A stretch of DNA of 64,000 nucleotides from Stromatinia cepivora (GCA_014898415.1 RCTD01000004.1:1549001-1613000), one strand, 5' to 3'. Shown: positions 15,318 to 25,782, counted from the stretch's first letter. Notes: generated by a model from the letters alone, not told the origin. Numbers and translations: made by a program.

Positions 15318-16628
15318 CTATAGCTCTAGATTACCGTCCGTTACTTGATTCTGAAGCACCGCCTGCCGTTCGTGTTCTCTGCGGTCTTTGCACTCGTCGC
15401 TCTGGGCACACCTGACCGGGCCTTCCTGCCTGCTCTTCGCCACCTCAGCGGCTCCTCGAGCAGTCACAAAGTCGAACATCGCTTTCCATTCGTCCCCATT
15501 GATAGCTTGTCGCCATTGCCGTCGAGAACAGCGAGGATCCTCGGCAACGATGTTATGCAGCGTATCCCTAAGCGCAGCCTTGAAGCGCGCGTCCGTCGCC
15601 GAAGTTCCGGTCAGCAGAAGCTCGGTGATGCGCGGTTTGAAAGACACAACAAGCTCGCGGATCCGGGCGGAGACAGTGGCCCAATATAGCTCGCCGTCCC
15701 TCTCGGGTGCGATGGCGAGTCGAACTTCCTCGCGCGCGTGGCCAAAATCTGGATCTACAAAGGCCGCGTCCACTGGCCCGTCCCGCGCACTCCGCAGACT
15801 CTTGATCGTGCCGCTCAGGCTCTCACGGTTGAAGTCGACGTGCAGGACGCGCTGGAATGGGAAGCGCGACTCCTCGCGCTCACACGCATATGCGTCCGTG
15901 TACGTGGTGCATGGGCCCCGGCCATAGCCTGCGTACGCTGCTGATGTGGCGTATAGGTCCTCGAGCGAGTCTGGCTCGGCAATGGGGTTTTTGGGCTTCA
16001 GATAGTCGAAGACGTCGGTGATCTCTTCGTCTATCAGCCGGATGCGGTCTGGAGAGCTGAGCACCGCCGCGGCGATAGGCTGCTCTCCGCCCAGCCACGT
16101 CTGCGTCTCGTTGTAGAACGCTGAGACCATGGCGGTCAAGATGGCGGTTTCTGGGGTCGCAGAGCGGCCGAGAAGCTTGTTCAAATGGCGTTGCACACGC
16201 GCCTTTACGTACTATAGCTTCTTCCAATTGGAATCAAAATGGTCCGGCGTGCGGTTCTTCGGGCCAGTCGCTAGGCGGCGGAGGAGAGCAGTGTACAAAG
16301 CATCGCCTTCGATCAAGGCAATCCGCTGATAAGTGCCGTCGTGGAGCCTGACAACGGCAGCGCTGTTATGTCTTGATTAGTCTGCATCTATATAGGGGAC
16401 AGAGATATTCCTTTACCCGTGACTAGACTCCAACGCAAACCCGACACCGGGTGCTCGAATATCCTCGTTGCTCGGACATCTCTCGCATATGGGCAGAGGA
16501 CATATGCGATCATAGTCTTGAGGCACATCGATCGATGCGCCATCTAGGTCAGCCTGGCTTGAACTGACTTGATTGAAGAGGCCGGAGATCATGAACATGG
16601 ATGTCCAGGTGGATAGTCTGAGAGGCAT
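15318..16628 (-). pseudogene. Secreted actin-like-ATPase/Hsp70-like protein with in-frame stop
   Basis: Two exons on the minus strand, 16628-16417 and 16371-15318, joined by a 45-nt intron, give a 421-codon frame interrupted by one TAG at 16214-16212, directly after the residues SNWKKL. The sequence resumes in the same frame with clear coding character. The start at 16628 gives a plausible signal peptide (MPLRLSTWTSMFMISGLF). The stretch GVGFALESSHGHNSAAVVRL, then DGTYQRIALIEGD, and the late ITELLLTGTSATDARFKAAL resemble the phosphate and adenosine motifs of the actin/Hsp70 fold seen in a family of secreted fungal proteins; this is inference. The gene is much more GC-rich than its surroundings. 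A CAG-to-TAG change, consistent with a RIP-type or nonsense mutation, would explain the break; a sequencing error is the alternative. Confidence 0.6.
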
Positions 16629-17498
16629 CTTGTTCAGCAACGCTGGCAGAACAATATTATTGAGAAGTGAGGGGATGGCTGAAAGTTCTTGTAGACTCAA
16701 GTAGGGGAGAGTTATCTTGATACGCAACAAACTAGGTAAAAAAATAAACTCCCAAACTTCTCCAAAGTCCATATGCAGTCGCTACTTGCGCCAGTCAAAT
16801 TAAGCTTTGGGGTCGAGTGGCGCAGCTGCAGGGTTTGCTATAGGCGCTGCCTTTTTTTACTAAGGGGCTGAGGTACTTTTGTTTGAGAGATGGTGGACTG
16901 GGTTTAGCAATAAGAAGGAACGAGATTTTAAAGCTTTACTTGATCGGATGTACCTTTTAAAGACTTTGGATTTAATGTTGCTATTCAGAGAATTTTGGGT
17001 TATATTCAGGGTTTGTCGTCACGTATAGGGGTTATTCTCTCACAAGTTCCCACTAGGTGAATCCCACATAAGTGAGATTGTACGGTACTGTGGTAAGTTA
17101 GAGTAGCCGGAATACCATAGCTATATAGGTATAGTTGCCATTAGTTGATTCTTACATAAGTGAGATTATACGGTATAGCTGGGGTGAAGACGGCAAACAG
17201 TACCAAAGACCATTCTTGGGTGCTAAAGAATACCTACAACTCTGACCGATGGTAAGACAGCTTTGCAGGTTGGTAGGAAAGGTAGCATCTGCATTACATA
17301 TTGGAACCACTGCCACCATTTGGACAGCGACACAGTTTATTGATCTATTTGCGCAAATGAGATCCCAGTGTAAATCGGCATCCTGCGTGCGAGGGAGAGC
17401 CTACCCAACCAGATCATTAACCTCCTCTACACGCTATTCTATTCTTCAGATACTGACCCTTTGCGAAATTGCAATAACATCATATTCTCGTCGTTATA
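16629..17498. other. Intergenic with a short direct repeat
   Basis: No gene. A near-identical 22-nt direct repeat (ACATAAGTGAGATTRTACGG plus TA) occurs at 17066-17087 and 17154-17175, about 88 bp apart. Its meaning is unknown. Confidence 0.45.
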
Positions 17499-18092
17499 TT
17501 GTTCATTATTAGCAGGATGCGTAATGCAGCATTGGTAGCATCGACTTGGCTCGGTCTCACCACGGAGCCCCCACCCTCACAAGAGAAGCGAGGTGGATTC
17601 ACAATCCACAAACGTGCCGACGATACCGACACCGAATTCTTCCCGTTTCCCGCTAACAAATACCCCAGATGCTCCACCCCAAAACTTAACCGTCGGCGCT
17701 AGCACGATAACAATTAACGGCCAGATCCCGCGTAAATTTATCGAGACCAAGTGCGATGCTGGAAAGAAGCTTAAGATCACAAACGCCTGGGATGAAGCAA
17801 CAAACAACTTAGCAAGGTGTTCATAATCAGCAACAACGCGCAGTCGTTAGAGTATATCTACTGGTACTGCTACGATTATGGCAACCAGTGTACTGAGGGC
17901 GTACAAGCCTATTCGTGGGACAGTATTGGTTTCTTCTGGTCAAACCACTACACCGTACTCTGCCAGCCCTTCCACGACCAACGCCAGACCCTGGGAGAAC
18001 AAATCGCCAAATACGCCAATAACGAGCACGAGCACGAGCAGAAAGTCATGGAAAACTTCCACCTGAACCGCGGCCAGATTATACACTTGTAA
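17499..18092 (+). pseudogene. Frame-broken secreted protein, metalloprotease-like remnant
   Basis: Coding-like sequence lies in two frames. Frame A starts MRNAALVASTWLGL (likely signal peptide) and runs to a KR at about 17613. Frame B covers about 17655-17816 (APPQNLTVGASTITINGQIP and KFIETKCDAGKKLKITNAWD). Frame A resumes at about 17817 with the segment ending LCQPFHDQRQTLGEQIAKYA, stop at 18090. The first switch could be an intron ending TAACAAATACCCCAG at 17669 but no good donor is visible. The second needs a one-base deletion near 17816. The Cys/Trp pattern recalls secreted M35-like fungal proteins, but no HExxH zinc motif is present, so the C-terminus is missing or decayed. Family call is weak. 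Confidence 0.4.
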
Positions 18093-18938
18093 CGATCTCT
18101 GGACTGGGCACTCTGGCCTAGGGTTTTGTCAGGTTGGTAAGTCGTGGATTAAGGTTATATCACTGGGTCTTCACTCGGAGGTGAAGTCGTTACTAGATCA
18201 ATGTAGGATATCGATAACTAAATTGATAGTTGAGTTGAGCATAAAGCTTTATAACCACAGGAAACTATAAACCCTTCGTGTACCGGCATTGGATCGATGG
18301 GACCAGGACGTCAAGCCCATAACTCTCAGTCTCTTCGACCCTTCGATCCCATCACGTTACTACAATCATTACCATAGACACTATCTACTCCATGCCTCTA
18401 TTCTATTGATATATTTTTGAGAATTCGACAAAAGTATTGAAAAAGCTCAGAAGATTTAGAACTGTATCATAAATCAGATTAATATTGTTCACCATTTGTC
18501 TGAGGCGGCTAAAATCCCCAACATCCTTTCCCGCCTAATTTTGGAAGGCGGTGAGAAGAACGGTTCCTATCATTTGGAAGTCACATGTACATCCACGAAG
18601 TTCATATGAGTCAGAACACCGACTCTGTGTTCCCTATCAAGCTCCTTAATTGAAGTTTCAACTCGATCTTTGAGAACACATGGTGCATAAAGTTGACTTG
18701 CAGCTTTTGTAACGCAGAAAAATCTTCGCTACTAACGACATTCAGACCATTCTTCGTTGATTTATTTCTTTCCTCCCTCTTTTCGATCTAATTTATTGTG
18801 GTTTCAATAATTAGTATATCAACATCTCAGATATTGATCAGGTATTCACCAAGTAAGTCTATAATATCTTATCCAGAATTATGCCTTCATTCGATGGTAG
18901 AAGTTTAGTCATTAAGTCGATATATAGCATCCATTCCA
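18093..18938. other. Intergenic, no gene seen
   Basis: Only very short frames. T-rich tracts about 18740-18800 and AT-rich leader-like DNA before 18939 are the probable promoter of the GNAT gene. Confidence 0.5.
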
Positions 18939-19550
18939 ATGGCTTCCCTCTCACCTTCAGAATACCGCTCAAATTTCTTCGCCAAGAAATGGACAATTAC
19001 CATTTCGTCATGCCCAACTGTCAAATTCTTCCGCGCAACACCATCTCACTTTGATGTCTGGCTCCCCATTGCGACAAACGCCGATAACAACAAATTGCAA
19101 GACAACAAAGACCAGGTCTGGGACGAGGTTGCCATCTCGGAATTGAATATCGAAATGCATAATCAATACGTCAAGTCTAATACGGACTTTCATTCTCTGA
19201 AGGTTCTGGTTGAAGTTAGTGGGCAGGTTATTGGTTTCGGGGATATTTTTGTGGTCGAGCCAGGAGTCGCAAACATCGGCGTGGTTCTGAATAAGGAGGT
19301 GAGGGGCAAAGGATTGGGGAAATTAACGGCCAGTGTTTTGACTCAGTTGACTCTTGATTTTGGTCTCCAAGTTGTCGCTGGGACAATGAGAGATAATGAA
19401 CCAATGCGCTCAACATTGAGAAGTCTAGGGTTTTTGGAAGAGGAGAAAGTCATAGAAATCGAAGGTCGTGGAGTAGTGGCAGAATTTTCATACAGTCTTT
19501 TGCGGGAAGGATGGAAGGATATTGAAATGAGAGTGGAGTTTGGAGAGTGA
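18939..19550 (+). CDS. GNAT-family N-acetyltransferase
   Basis: Intronless, 203 aa. Residues about 85-130 form the acetyl-CoA site: beta4 IGVVL followed by the pyrophosphate loop R-G-K-G-L-G-K (122-128). TMRDNEPM (139-146) and a LGF turn (153-155) match the end of the GNAT fold. The family transfers acetyl from acetyl-CoA to an amine; this copy is closest in style to the small-molecule or ribosomal-protein N-acetyltransferases, and the substrate cannot be told from sequence. The ATG gives a full-length domain. It lies about 0.4 kb from the HxxHC membrane-protein gene (convergent), so a tailoring role in the nearby peptide cluster is possible but unproven. Confidence 0.85.
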   Translation: MASLSPSEYRSNFFAKKWTITISSCPTVKFFRATPSHFDVWLPIATNADNNKLQDNKDQVWDEVAISELNIEMHNQYVKSNTDFHSLKVLVEVSGQVIGFGDIFVVEPGVANIGVVLNKEVRGKGLGKLTASVLTQLTLDFGLQVVAGTMRDNEPMRSTLRSLGFLEEEKVIEIEGRGVVAEFSYSLLREGWKDIEMRVEFGE

Positions 19551-19967
19551 CTTGGCACATATGGTGTCGCACAACAGGCATTTCAGATGACACTCTGGTG
19601 AACTTATCTCCAAATCAGCTATTTTCATATCGGCTCAGTACTCATCCATAAGCTTTTTTATTGTTTTGGTGAGATGAATTTGTGACTCAAGATTTTCATT
19701 TGTCGAAATATATATATGGAAGTGATACGCCCTAGGCCAACAAGTAGAGGACTGGGAGTGTTTAGAAGCATGCATATTAGGTAACTCAAGGCAGTTTCTC
19801 AACGCATTTGCGCGGAAGTTAAGCTATGTTCAAAATCTGCTTATAGCCTATAAGGTAGGCTCAGATTCTGACCTATATACCAACAAATCAAATCACAAGA
19901 GTAAATATTCCTATACACCTTGACGTGCATCCGGGACTTCTCACGCCAAACAAAAAGTATAAACTCT
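19551..19967. other. Convergent 3' intergenic region
   Basis: Shared downstream region of the GNAT gene (plus) and the HxxHC membrane protein (minus). No structure of note. Confidence 0.5.
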
Positions 19968-20888
19968 TCAATCCATATGGCTCCCATAGGGATCTTTGCT
20001 CAAAGTAGCAATACCGTCAGTGTCTAGTCTTACACAACGCCCAATTGCCCTGAAAGCTCTCAAGGGCGTCAGGCCGCTTGTCACCCTATCAGATACCAAA
20101 CCGTTGCAGTGCGCAATGTGGCCCCCTTGAACAGCATCCTGCAAGATCCAAACGTTTTTCTCGCCGTTGAGAACCCTCGAAATTGCATCAGTGGTCAGAG
20201 CCCAGTTGTATAAGCAATGCGCAATATGCCATTCATGCGTGGTCCAAATGAATGGATATTTGCTGAGCTGGTTTGCATCTTGCGGTACAGGCTCTGTGCG
20301 GTTGGACCAGCGGTACCAGGGGAAAATGCCAGCTCCATCGAGAGGCAGATTTGCATGCTTGTCGACGAATGAGGTCATGGTTTCATTACCATTACATGCA
20401 GCTGGAACGTACGAGAATGCCATGAAGTTGAAGGTGCAGCCTGCAGCCTTTGCTGAGGCTTCGCTGTCGCCGCAATCCAGGTCTGGGCGTGTTGGATGGC
20501 TTGCCTGAGTGGATGATACCGGGGAATGCTCATGCTTGTGTTCGTGGTCTCCTCCATGGCCTTCGTGAAAGTGGTGTTCTGGCGATGTCGTCTGCTGAGT
20601 ATCCGCGCAGTTGTAGTTGTTTTTCAAGGCCTGAAAGCGCAATGTTGAGTATGTTCCGAATGTAATAGATGCGATGCAAATGAGAATAGCGAATGCGATC
20701 ACCAAGTAGACTTTCCGCTTATTGCTGTGTTGTTTTTGGTGAGACGGAAAATTCTGGCGCTCAAGAAACAAATCTTCTTCATCTGCTTTAGAGAAGTCAT
20801 CGTTATCCCCTTTCTCTGACTCATGTAATTCTTGGTCCTCGAGACCTTCTTTGTAGTGTATTGCTTCGGGAGTGTATAAATCTGACAT
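19968..20888 (-). CDS. Single-pass membrane protein with two HxxHC motifs, UstYa-like
   Basis: One exon, 306 aa, start ATG at 20888. An acidic cytoplasmic N-terminus (1-56) precedes one membrane helix (about 59-80). A striking His-rich linker follows (about 105-122, HHFHEGHGGDHEHKHEH). The lumenal part has CGDSEASAKAAGC and conserved YVPAAC, then HEWHIAHC (218-225) and GGHIAHC (255-261). HxxHC pairs are the hallmark of UstYa/DUF3328 oxidases that cyclise fungal ribosomal peptides, and the topology is the same. However, the CGxS...GCxF block belongs to a broader fungal membrane family that is not firmly assigned, so this is a relative or look-alike and less certain than the two genes to the right. 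The C-terminal TLSKDPYGSHMD is ordinary. Confidence 0.7.
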   Translation of the reverse strand: MSDLYTPEAIHYKEGLEDQELHESEKGDNDDFSKADEEDLFLERQNFPSHQKQHSNKRKVYLVIAFAILICIASITFGTYSTLRFQALKNNYNCADTQQTTSPEHHFHEGHGGDHEHKHEHSPVSSTQASHPTRPDLDCGDSEASAKAAGCTFNFMAFSYVPAACNGNETMTSFVDKHANLPLDGAGIFPWYRWSNRTEPVPQDANQLSKYPFIWTTHEWHIAHCLYNWALTTDAISRVLNGEKNVWILQDAVQGGHIAHCNGLVSDRVTSGLTPLRAFRAIGRCVRLDTDGIATLSKDPYGSHMD

Positions 20889-20929
20889 GATATGTAGATC
20901 GTATGCGGATAAAGAAAGAAAAAAGATTC

Positions 20930-21012
20930 GAAGATTGAAGGTTGAAGGTTGAAGGTTGAAGGTTGAAGGTTGAAGGTTGAAGGTTGAAGGTTGAAGGTTG
21001 AAGATTGAAGAT
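20930..21012. repeat. Heptanucleotide microsatellite in 5' region
   Basis: About ten tandem copies of GGTTGAA (ends drifting to GATTGAA) lie 40-120 bp upstream of the ATG of the minus-strand gene, so on its transcript they are CTTCAAC-type pyrimidine-rich repeats in the promoter or 5' UTR. Confidence 0.85.
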
Positions 21013-21925
21013 TATTAGAGAGACTTCAAGGGGAAGTATCCGTCTTTGCAATATAGCTAGGTAAAACTTTTTGGATATATCAAAGGATGTGGGCGATTGG
21101 ATTGACCCTGACAGTATACAAGAGATAGAGCTTGTCGGCTTGAATCAATTCCAGTACTGCAGCGCTTGCAGAGAACATGTGTTCCGGGCCATTACGCAAA
21201 TTTGACATTCCGAAATATACAGATTTGCTAAATGAGCTAATTGATATCGAAAATGGTAAAAATGAAAGCATTCACAAATGAACTATGTTTATGCAAAAAT
21301 AATATATTCAATATCCTAAGTTTATTATATAATAAACTAGTATATATAAAGGAAAAGTTAAAATTTTATCATTGTTTTTATTTTCAATCTTATCGTTGTT
21401 TTTTTTTTAATATTCAAGTTTTTTCCTATAGACTTTGGATCCTTATAAATTTTAACTATCTCTTAAATTAGTATAATAGAATAATGAAAAATATTTATGA
21501 ATAAACTAGCTTATTTGTGAATAGTCCTATTATTCCTATAAACGGGTATATTGTACAATCAACTAGTTCATTCAAATATCGGGTTGATTAGCGAATAAGC
21601 TAGGGTATTCATCCATAAACTAGTTCATTTCGAAATATACTATGTTGATTTCGGAATCCCGGATTTGCGCAATGGTCCGGAACAACATGTCGTATCGCAT
21701 ATTCTTCAGTATGACCGCACCTGCAGAGAACCTGATACAGCTTCAGCTTATCGTACGAAGTATCTTTAACATTTCTGCGACCCCACCTCTGCATGCCCAC
21801 TTGCAGCAGCCACTTCATCGAACGTAATACAGTAGTAACGTGTCGATAAAAGGTTAGATTGTGGAGGTGGGGATATTATCGATGATGATCTTGTCAGATT
21901 TACGGGAAGGTTATTTAATCCGCAG

Positions 21926-22292
21926 GCCTACAAGCTCCCCCCACTTTGTCCCACTCCACCCCACTTCACCTCAACGACCAGAAAGTATAAGGCTCTTTCC
22001 TATATAGGTTTAGAAAAATGAAGAAAAGTTTGATCAGTAAAATCAATGAATTTCTATTCATTCCACTTTATTAAAAGAAGATCTACACAAAAAATCACTG
22101 AAAATCATTGAAAATCCATTAAAATATTCGTTTAACTTGCTTCACTTTATAAACTTTGCTGTATCAAGTAAAGATCGACAAGATCTATACCTTTTCAGAA
22201 CCCAGAGGATTTTTCCAGAGTCTTATGGCCGCACGTCTCGATGGGTGAAGTGAAGTGGGTGGGCGGTGGATCGAATAGGGGGGCTTGTAGAC
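21926..22292. repeat. Foldback (long inverted-repeat) element
   Basis: The left arm (21926-21976, beginning GCCTACAAGC then C-rich with CCACTTCACC) and the right arm (about 22239-22292, ending GGCTTGTAGAC) are imperfect inverted copies over roughly 50 nt. About 260 bp of AT-rich non-coding DNA lies between them. Size and lack of coding suggest a non-autonomous DNA transposon. Confidence 0.6.
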
Positions 22293-22374
22293 TTAACGAG
22301 CTCGGCCCGGCCCGGCAGTTGCGCCGTTTATTGTGTAAACTGGCCACTCCACCTAAATATGGGCCACTTATCCC

Positions 22375-22446
22375 CCTTGTAGTTTACTATTTTGTGGTAT
22401 GTGCTTAAGAGTGGAGCGTGACATACTTTCTGGCAGCACGAGTACA
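22375..22446 (+). repeat. Second copy of the MITE-like repeat
   Basis: CTTGTAGTTTACTATTTTG and the following bases up to CATACTTTCTGGCAGCACGA match the minus-strand reading of 1785-1860, including the terminal arm. The other terminal arm is not found here, so the copy is partial. Confidence 0.55.
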
Positions 22447-22469
22447 TACGTGACATACGCTAGAGATTA

Positions 22470-22535
22470 GATATTAGCTGAAGCAAGGATAGATATCAGC
22501 TGAAGCAAGGATAGATATTAGTTGAAGCAAGAAGA
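22470..22535 (+). repeat. 22-bp tandem repeat, three copies
   Basis: Units 22470-22491, 22492-22513 and 22514-22535 vary around GATATTAGCTGAAGCAAGGA plus TA. Two inverted copies of the same unit occur at 26888-26931, on the other side of the two UstYa-type genes. Confidence 0.85.
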
Positions 22536-23223
22536 GTTAATATTTGATAATAAAATTAGAGTAAGGAATAGCACAGTATATGTTGGGTCACATCGTTTTT
22601 GAATTCAGGTCAATACGTCACAATTTACCTCGCTCCCACGGCATGTTGATCTCAACCACTTTGGGAGAAGCTACATTAGTAAAAGAGGGGTATAGAGGTT
22701 ACAAACGGGAGTTAATCCGAGTTCGCGTAACAAGATCAAAATAACCGAACCTTCTTTATACTAAGCCACTTAGATTAAATGTCAACCTTAATTTAGCTAA
22801 ATAAGAGTAAATTAAAATTAATTGGCTATTCAAATCAACGACTAAAATATAAATTAATAAAATAATAATAACGAATTTATTTAATTCTATATAATATAAA
22901 CAAAAATTGTAATATTAAATATATTATTATTATTTTCTTCTAAAATAAATTAAAGTATCTTATTTATTTTTTATAATATCAACTTAGAAGGAGTAGTGAA
23001 CTGATTTAAGTGGAGCGGGTAGAGTTGAGAGAAGAATTTCCGATTCTATTAACTTCATCAGTTGAACGCTGTCCGAAGTACGGACAACCCGAGTACTGGT
23101 TTATGATTTATCTCACACCCGTCTTCTGCATCTCGTTTGAAAAACAGCTACTCTATCATTGACCTTCTGTATCCGCATTTTTCTTCTCACTTCTTCCATC
23201 GTCAACGTTTTCAATTACCAAAA

Positions 23224-24286
23224 ATGGGTTTCAATCAACGCATACTACAGATGTTCAACCACAATAAATCATCTACGTATGCAGAATTGAGCCCCTCACA
23301 TGCAGACTCGGATGGCGAATATCAAGATGAGGATCGACTTCTCAACCGCTTTTCTGCTGGCGGTGACTCATTCGAACACACTGAAAAGGGAAAGGGACAA
23401 CTTAACAGCTGCCACAAGAATCACTCATATTTGAGGTGTTTGGGCTGGCTAAATGGGCTTTTCTTTTGCCTGTCCCTTTACTTGTTCACAGCAGCCATGG
23501 TCAATTGGAAGCAAGTTCCAGGTGGAGGGGAGCGAAACTGGGCCCTGAAGCAAGTCTCAGAAATATGTAAGATTCAAATCTCCTGTACTGAAGATATCTC
23601 TCACTAAGGATGTTGCAGCTCCGATTCTGGATGCGATTGACATTCCACTTTCTACCTGGCGACTGAATGGCACCTTCTTGGAAAGGGAGAACGAATCAAT
23701 CTATCGTCAACCTCCTTCTCCTGAAGTTGACGCAGCCTGGGCTCGTATTGAGACTCAGAATCCAATTCCTTTATCAAGACAGGACCTCGTGAACCAAGGC
23801 AAAGATCCAGAAATGTATGCCAAGTTTCCAGAGTCATTCGGCTTCGGCCCAGACGCCTTCATCGGAAGAATCGACGTCTTTCACCAGATTCACTGTCTCA
23901 ATCGGTTGCGGATGCATCTATGGTGGAATGTGGATTACTATTACCCAGATGAAGAGATGGGAAAATACCACCAACTTCACGCCTCTCATTGCGTATACGC
24001 CTTGCTTCAGAATCTTATGTGTCAGGGCAACGTCGATACCTACGGACACTACTGGGTTGATATGCAGGAGAATGCAGTTCCGGATTTCAATATCAACCAC
24101 AAGTGCCGTGACTTTGAAGCGATACTCCAGTATCACGATGAGATCGCAATACCACTAGAGAAGTTTGGTGCTTTGAGGCGACCTGAAGGAGAACCGGTCA
24201 GGCATATGACACATGAAGCGAAGGAGATATTTCGCTGGTTTGATAATCACCCAGACAATGGACAAGATGGGACAGAGATTTTGTGA
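23224..24286 (+). CDS. UstYa/DUF3328-family oxidase-like membrane protein
   Basis: Two exons, 23224-23566 and 23619-24286, 336 aa; the 52-nt intron has GTAAGA...GCAG borders. The N-terminal 70 residues are cytoplasmic and acidic; one membrane helix spans about 72-92. The lumenal domain has the paired motifs HQIHC (203-207) and HASHC (235-239), spaced about 30 residues apart, then a CQGNVDTYGHYW stretch in place of the usual CxADxTxE and a late HKCRDF (275-280). This is the DUF3328/UstYa pattern; characterised members form Tyr-derived C-O or C-C crosslinks in dikaritins, or chlorinate or hydroxylate peptides, probably with copper bound by the histidines. The start at 23224 is preferred over an upstream in-frame ATG at 23137 because AAAATGG is the better context. 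Convergent with the next UstYa-type gene. Confidence 0.88.
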
Positions 24287-24983
24287 TTGAGAAGGCTTGA
24301 CTGGCAGCCTAACGCTCCAGAAGAATATAGGATTTTTTTGTTGAACATCTGTAGATAGCATTAGCAGATTTGAATACGCAAGCTTTGATCACCGAGCCTC
24401 AAAGTCATAAACTTACAGTAGTATATTCGAAAATTTGGCTTCTATTTCAAAGTGACCCCTCTAATAAAGACTGTAGTTTTATTGGTGAAAGAGGGGCAAA
24501 AATAATCTGCCTAAAGTTTGGGATCACTCCGTTTCACGATACGAAGGCCATTAAAGCCATCTGTAGACTATATCAGTATTTTTCCTTCATCCTTTGTAGC
24601 CCATGCAAGTGCGACCTGACCATGATTCTTCAAGCAAGAGATATTTGTTGATCAATGATTGGCTAAAGTGTCATCACCGCTGCTTCAGACAGGCAATTTT
24701 CAAAACCTAGTTATTCCAAAATGTACTTGAATCTAAAACCGTTCAGAGGGGGGTATCTGAGAACTACAGGAGGGGGTGGGTAAAGGCTCCCGGGTTATTT
24801 GTTGGCAGTACGCTAACGAAGCGGATCAATGTGGATCATATTTGGACTTAACAGAACAAAGTGCTTCTCAGATTCATTATCTAGCATACTATATCCTCCA
24901 ATCTACGTATTTCCAATATCCACTGGAACTCGTCCTTACCTCCCCACAATATAGATCCAGTAGTGTCCTCCTGTGCTCGAAAC
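24287..24983. other. Convergent 3' intergenic region between UstYa-type genes
   Basis: Only short frames without resemblance; composition normal. Serves as the shared terminator region of the two converging genes. Confidence 0.5.
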
Positions 24984-25782
24984 TCAGGTTACGGGAATAG
25001 CGCGATGACTGAACACACTAGTCCGACCAAGAGCTGCTCTCCAGATCGGCTTATTTTCACTGAGAAGCACTTTTTCCCGAAGAGCACTGGCGTTGCGGCA
25101 TTGATGCTCGTGACCCATACCATCTATTCCATCCACCACTTTGCCCATGGCGTTGGTCGTTGGTTTGGGGACTTCAAGGGTATCGTCGGCCGTACAAATG
25201 ATTCCCTAATAGATAGTACAATTTCAGCATAATGATACTTTCGTTAACAAATCACAAACCACTTACCTGAGCGATATAATCCAGACAGTGGAGGAAATGA
25301 AGTGGGTTTTTTGACCATTCGGCCCCTTGGACTTCATGGTCATGATTCATGGCCCCACCAAACAACATTGTTCTGATCATTCCCAGACAATGCAACTGAT
25401 GAAACATAGTCACGCCGTATCCTTTTGTAACTCCGTCTCCTTCGTCAACCATGATGAAGCCGCCATTTGGGGTAAGGAGATATTCATCCCAGTTCACATC
25501 CTCAGCATCACCAATTGCTGCCTCAAGCGCTGGAATTGGTTGGAAAATCTTGGGATAAAGATCACTTGTTGGTGGGTTCTGGATTGTGGCTCCAGCAGTG
25601 TTGCCTTGAGCTTCGGGACAGATCTGATACACAACAAGTTTTTGTACTGGGGCAATGAATGGGAGTAATTCTTTGTGTGCTAGCAGAACAAAAGTCGATA
25701 TAATTGCTGTGGATAGAAAGATCGTGTATAAAACGAAGCGAAGAGGATGTGAGTCAGTTTTGGATTTAAATTTGTTTTCCAT
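24984..25782 (-). CDS. UstYa/DUF3328-family oxidase-like membrane protein
   Basis: Two exons on the minus strand, 25782-25267 and 25205-24984, 245 aa; a 61-nt intron (GTAAGT...TTAG) lies just after the second motif. A short cytoplasmic N-terminus and one membrane helix (about 14-35) are followed by a lumenal domain with YGVTMFHQLHC (128-132), LHFLHCLDYIAQ (162-166) and GIICTADDTLE (173-183), then IDGIDGMGHEHQCRN. These are textbook UstYa landmarks, more canonical than in the gene at 23224. The role inferred from family is oxidative cyclisation of a ribosomal peptide in the secretory pathway. The second exon was found by frame and motif match beyond the donor, so the C-terminus is supported by conserved residues. 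Confidence 0.9.

Larger units (their letters stand above)
20889..23223. other. Repeat-bearing intergenic region between UstYa-like genes
   Basis: No gene supported. It holds the microsatellite, an inverted pair at about 21180-21228 and 21645-21690, AT-rich blocks at 21240-21600 and 22780-22990, a foldback element at 21926-22292, a copy of the MITE-like repeat at 22375-22446, and 22-bp tandem repeats at 22470-22535. The last 200 bp are the promoter of the gene at 23224. Confidence 0.6.

Noticed and set aside
15388..15927. 179-codon plus-strand frame
   Set aside because: Antisense shadow in the GC-rich gene, where stop codons are rare in all frames.
24963..25232. 89-codon plus-strand frame
   Set aside because: Antisense to the second exon of the minus-strand UstYa-type gene, whose motifs (CTADDTLE, HQCRN) decide the strand.
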